6,313 nucleotides of DNA from CAITNM01 sp964446295 (GTDB lineage: Bacteria > Pseudomonadota > Alphaproteobacteria > Paracaedibacterales > CAITNM01): NCBI GenBank assembly GCA_964446295.1, contig CAYUNR010000065.1:1-6313 (forward strand), read 5' to 3'. How positions within the stretch are numbered: position 1 is the stretch's first letter; each line of letters starts with the position of its first letter. Shown here piece by piece: positions 4,603-6,313 of this stretch. The position numbers and the translations under genes were made by a program. Under the pieces are notes generated by a model that saw nothing but the letters and a program-made list of their open reading frames with translations, did not search any database and was not told the DNA's origin.

Positions 4603-6313
4603 ATGGTACTTGCTGAGGCTAGCTTGAACGTTGCTTCAGCACCTTCTTATCTTGAGGCTTTAAATTCTAAGCAACAACAGGCAGTTCTTCATAGTGAAGG
4701 CTCCTTGCTTATTTTAGCAGGTGCTGGAACTGGGAAGACCCGCGTGTTGACTACCCGCCTTGCTTATATCCTTGAGCGAAATTTGTGCGGATTTCAAAAT
4801 ATTTTAGCGGTAACATTTACAAACAAAGCGGCCCTTGAAATGCGCGAGCGTATTCAGCGGTTGTTGGGGCGAAGTGTTGATGGCATGTGGCTTGGTACAT
4901 TTCACTCGCTTTCTATGCGTATATTGCGCAAAAATGTTGATGCGTTAGGATACAGTTCAAATTTTACAATTATTGATTCAGATGATCAGCTACGTTTAAT
5001 CAAACAGCTGCTAAGGGCTGAAAACATTGATGAAAAACAAGTTCCTGCCAAAATGGTGGCAGGAGTTATTAATCGCTGGAAAGATAAAGCAAAGACTCCT
5101 GATCGCGCTGGCAATCCACAAGAACTAACAGTGCAGCTATATCGTCAATATCAAGAACGCTTAAAAATATTAAATGCAATGGATTTTGGGGATTTAATAC
5201 TAAATTGCCTCGTGCTATTCCAGCAAAATCCAGAAATTTTAAATAGTTACCAGCAACAGTTTTGCTACCTAATGGTAGATGAATATCAAGACACAAACGC
5301 TGCTCAATATTTGTGGTTGCGCCTTTTAGCCGATGGTTATGGCAACTTATGTTGTGTGGGTGATGACGACCAATCTATTTATGGATGGCGCGGCGCGGAA
5401 ATTGCCAATATTTTAAAATTTGAAAAAGACTACGCGAATGCGACTACTATTCGACTTGAGCAAAATTACCGTTCAACTAATCACATACTAGGAGCAGCTT
5501 CTGGGCTTATTGCAAACAACCGAGATCGTTTGGGCAAGGAATTGTGGACTGAAAAGAAAGGTGGCGAATCCGTTCTTGTTAAGGGCACGTGGGATAGTGA
5601 AAACGAAGCACGATTTGTTATTGATGAAGTGGAAGACTATCAACGTAAGGGGCACAGCTTAAGTTCTATGGCCATATTGGTTAGGGCAAGCTATCAAACT
5701 CGTGATTTTGAAGAGCGCTGTTTAAAAACAGGCACACCCTATCGTGTTGTAGGTGGGCTTCGATTCTATGAACGTCAAGAAATTAAAGATGCACTGGCAT
5801 ATTTAAGGATATTGGTTCAACCTGATGACGGCTTGGCTTTTGAACGTATCATTAATGTGCCAAAACGAGGCATTGGGGCGACTGCTTTGCAGAACATGCA
5901 TGTTATCGCTAGAGAACAAAATATTTCTCTTCCAAGAGCTGCGTTGCTTTATGCAATGGAAGATGGAAAAGGTATTGGTAAAGCAAATTTACGTCAGTTT
6001 TTTGAAGATATGCAAAGATGGCGTAACATGCTTGATACACAGCCACATGTCGATGTTGTTAAAGCTTTGCTTGATGAATCAGGGTACACAGCAATGTGGC
6101 TAGAAGAAAAATCACCCGATGCTGCAGGACGCTTGGAAAACCTAAAAGAATTCGTACATGCTATAGAGGAATTTGAGTTTCTTCCTGGATTTCTAGACCA
6201 TGTCAGTTTAGTCACAGATAACAACAATCAATCTGCTGGTGACTGTTTAAGTATTATGACTTTGCATGGAGCTAAAGGTCTTGAGTTTGATTTTGTGTTT
6301 TTGCCAGGATGGG
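4603..6313 (+). CDS. uvrD: ATP-dependent DNA helicase UvrD/PcrA, superfamily 1 (runs off right edge)
   Basis: UvrD unwinds DNA 3' to 5' in nucleotide-excision and mismatch repair. The window holds 570 codons of a protein usually about 650-800 residues. Motifs appear in family order: Q motif LNSKQQQAV (20-28), Walker A AGAGTGKT (39-46), Ia VTFTNKAALEM (70-80), Ib GTFHS (98-102), Walker B DEYQD (226-230), motif III GDDDQSIYGWRG (253-264), motif IV LEQNYRST (285-292), GGLRFYERQEIKDALAYLR (about 384-402) and motif V TLHGAKGLEF (553-562). Motif VI and the C-terminal tail lie beyond the edge. All visible catalytic residues are intact: K45, D226, E227, Q257 and R290. The segments WLGTFHS, NFTIIDSDDQ and CCVGDDDQSIYGWRGAE resemble alphaproteobacterial UvrD. 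It is co-oriented with rpmE nine bases upstream and likely cotranscribed. Its substrate pathway overlaps with that of MutS at the other end of the window, though the genes are not in one operon. Confidence 0.97.
   Translation, partial: MVLAEASLNVASAPSYLEALNSKQQQAVLHSEGSLLILAGAGTGKTRVLTTRLAYILERNLCGFQNILAVTFTNKAALEMRERIQRLLGRSVDGMWLGTFHSLSMRILRKNVDALGYSSNFTIIDSDDQLRLIKQLLRAENIDEKQVPAKMVAGVINRWKDKAKTPDRAGNPQELTVQLYRQYQERLKILNAMDFGDLILNCLVLFQQNPEILNSYQQQFCYLMVDEYQDTNAAQYLWLRLLADGYGNLCCVGDDDQSIYGWRGAEIANILKFEKDYANATTIRLEQNYRSTNHILGAASGLIANNRDRLGKELWTEKKGGESVLVKGTWDSENEARFVIDEVEDYQRKGHSLSSMAILVRASYQTRDFEERCLKTGTPYRVVGGLRFYERQEIKDALAYLRILVQPDDGLAFERIINVPKRGIGATALQNMHVIAREQNISLPRAALLYAMEDGKGIGKANLRQFFEDMQRWRNMLDTQPHVDVVKALLDESGYTAMWLEEKSPDAAGRLENLKEFVHAIEEFEFLPGFLDHVSLVTDNNNQSAGDCLSIMTLHGAKGLEFDFVFLPGW

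Overview
The window looks like chromosomal DNA from an AT-rich member of the Alphaproteobacteria, probably a host-associated lineage such as Holosporales or Rickettsiales. This rests on recalled family resemblance: the MutS N-terminus, a cysteine-free L31 and a UvrD with the segments WLGTFHS, NFTIIDSDDQ and CCVGDDDQSIYGWRGAE all resemble alphaproteobacterial versions. No rRNA or tRNA is present, so the lineage within the class is a guess.

Layout: (1) positions 1-386, minus strand: 5' part of mutS, running off the left edge. (2) 387-669: intergenic region with a likely mutS promoter, three perfect copies of a 12-bp AT-only repeat, and an inverted repeat that overlaps a candidate promoter for the next gene. 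(3) 670-2253, plus strand: exported protein with an autotransporter-passenger-like N-terminal half and an unrecognised C-terminal half, followed by a hairpin terminator. (4) 2254-2474: spacer with helically phased TTTAC elements. (5) 2475-3221, plus strand: a second, smaller exported passenger-like protein, ending in a strong terminator. (6) 3296-4273, minus strand: periplasmic coiled-coil plus TPR protein resembling CpoB/YbgF. (7) 4369-4593 rpmE and 4603 to the right edge uvrD, plus strand, a tight two-gene operon.

Housekeeping genes for mismatch repair, translation and repair helicase thus flank a roughly 3.7-kb block of envelope or secreted proteins. The two passenger-like proteins share the glycine-rich beta-strand repeat typical of type V secretion passengers, but neither has a C-terminal beta-barrel. 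They are therefore either periplasmic or exported by another route. The larger gene carries signs of possible variability: a G7 tract inside the coding sequence, 12-bp tandem repeats next to a putative promoter, and two plausible in-frame starts. This block is the most interesting part of the window; the rest is ordinary.
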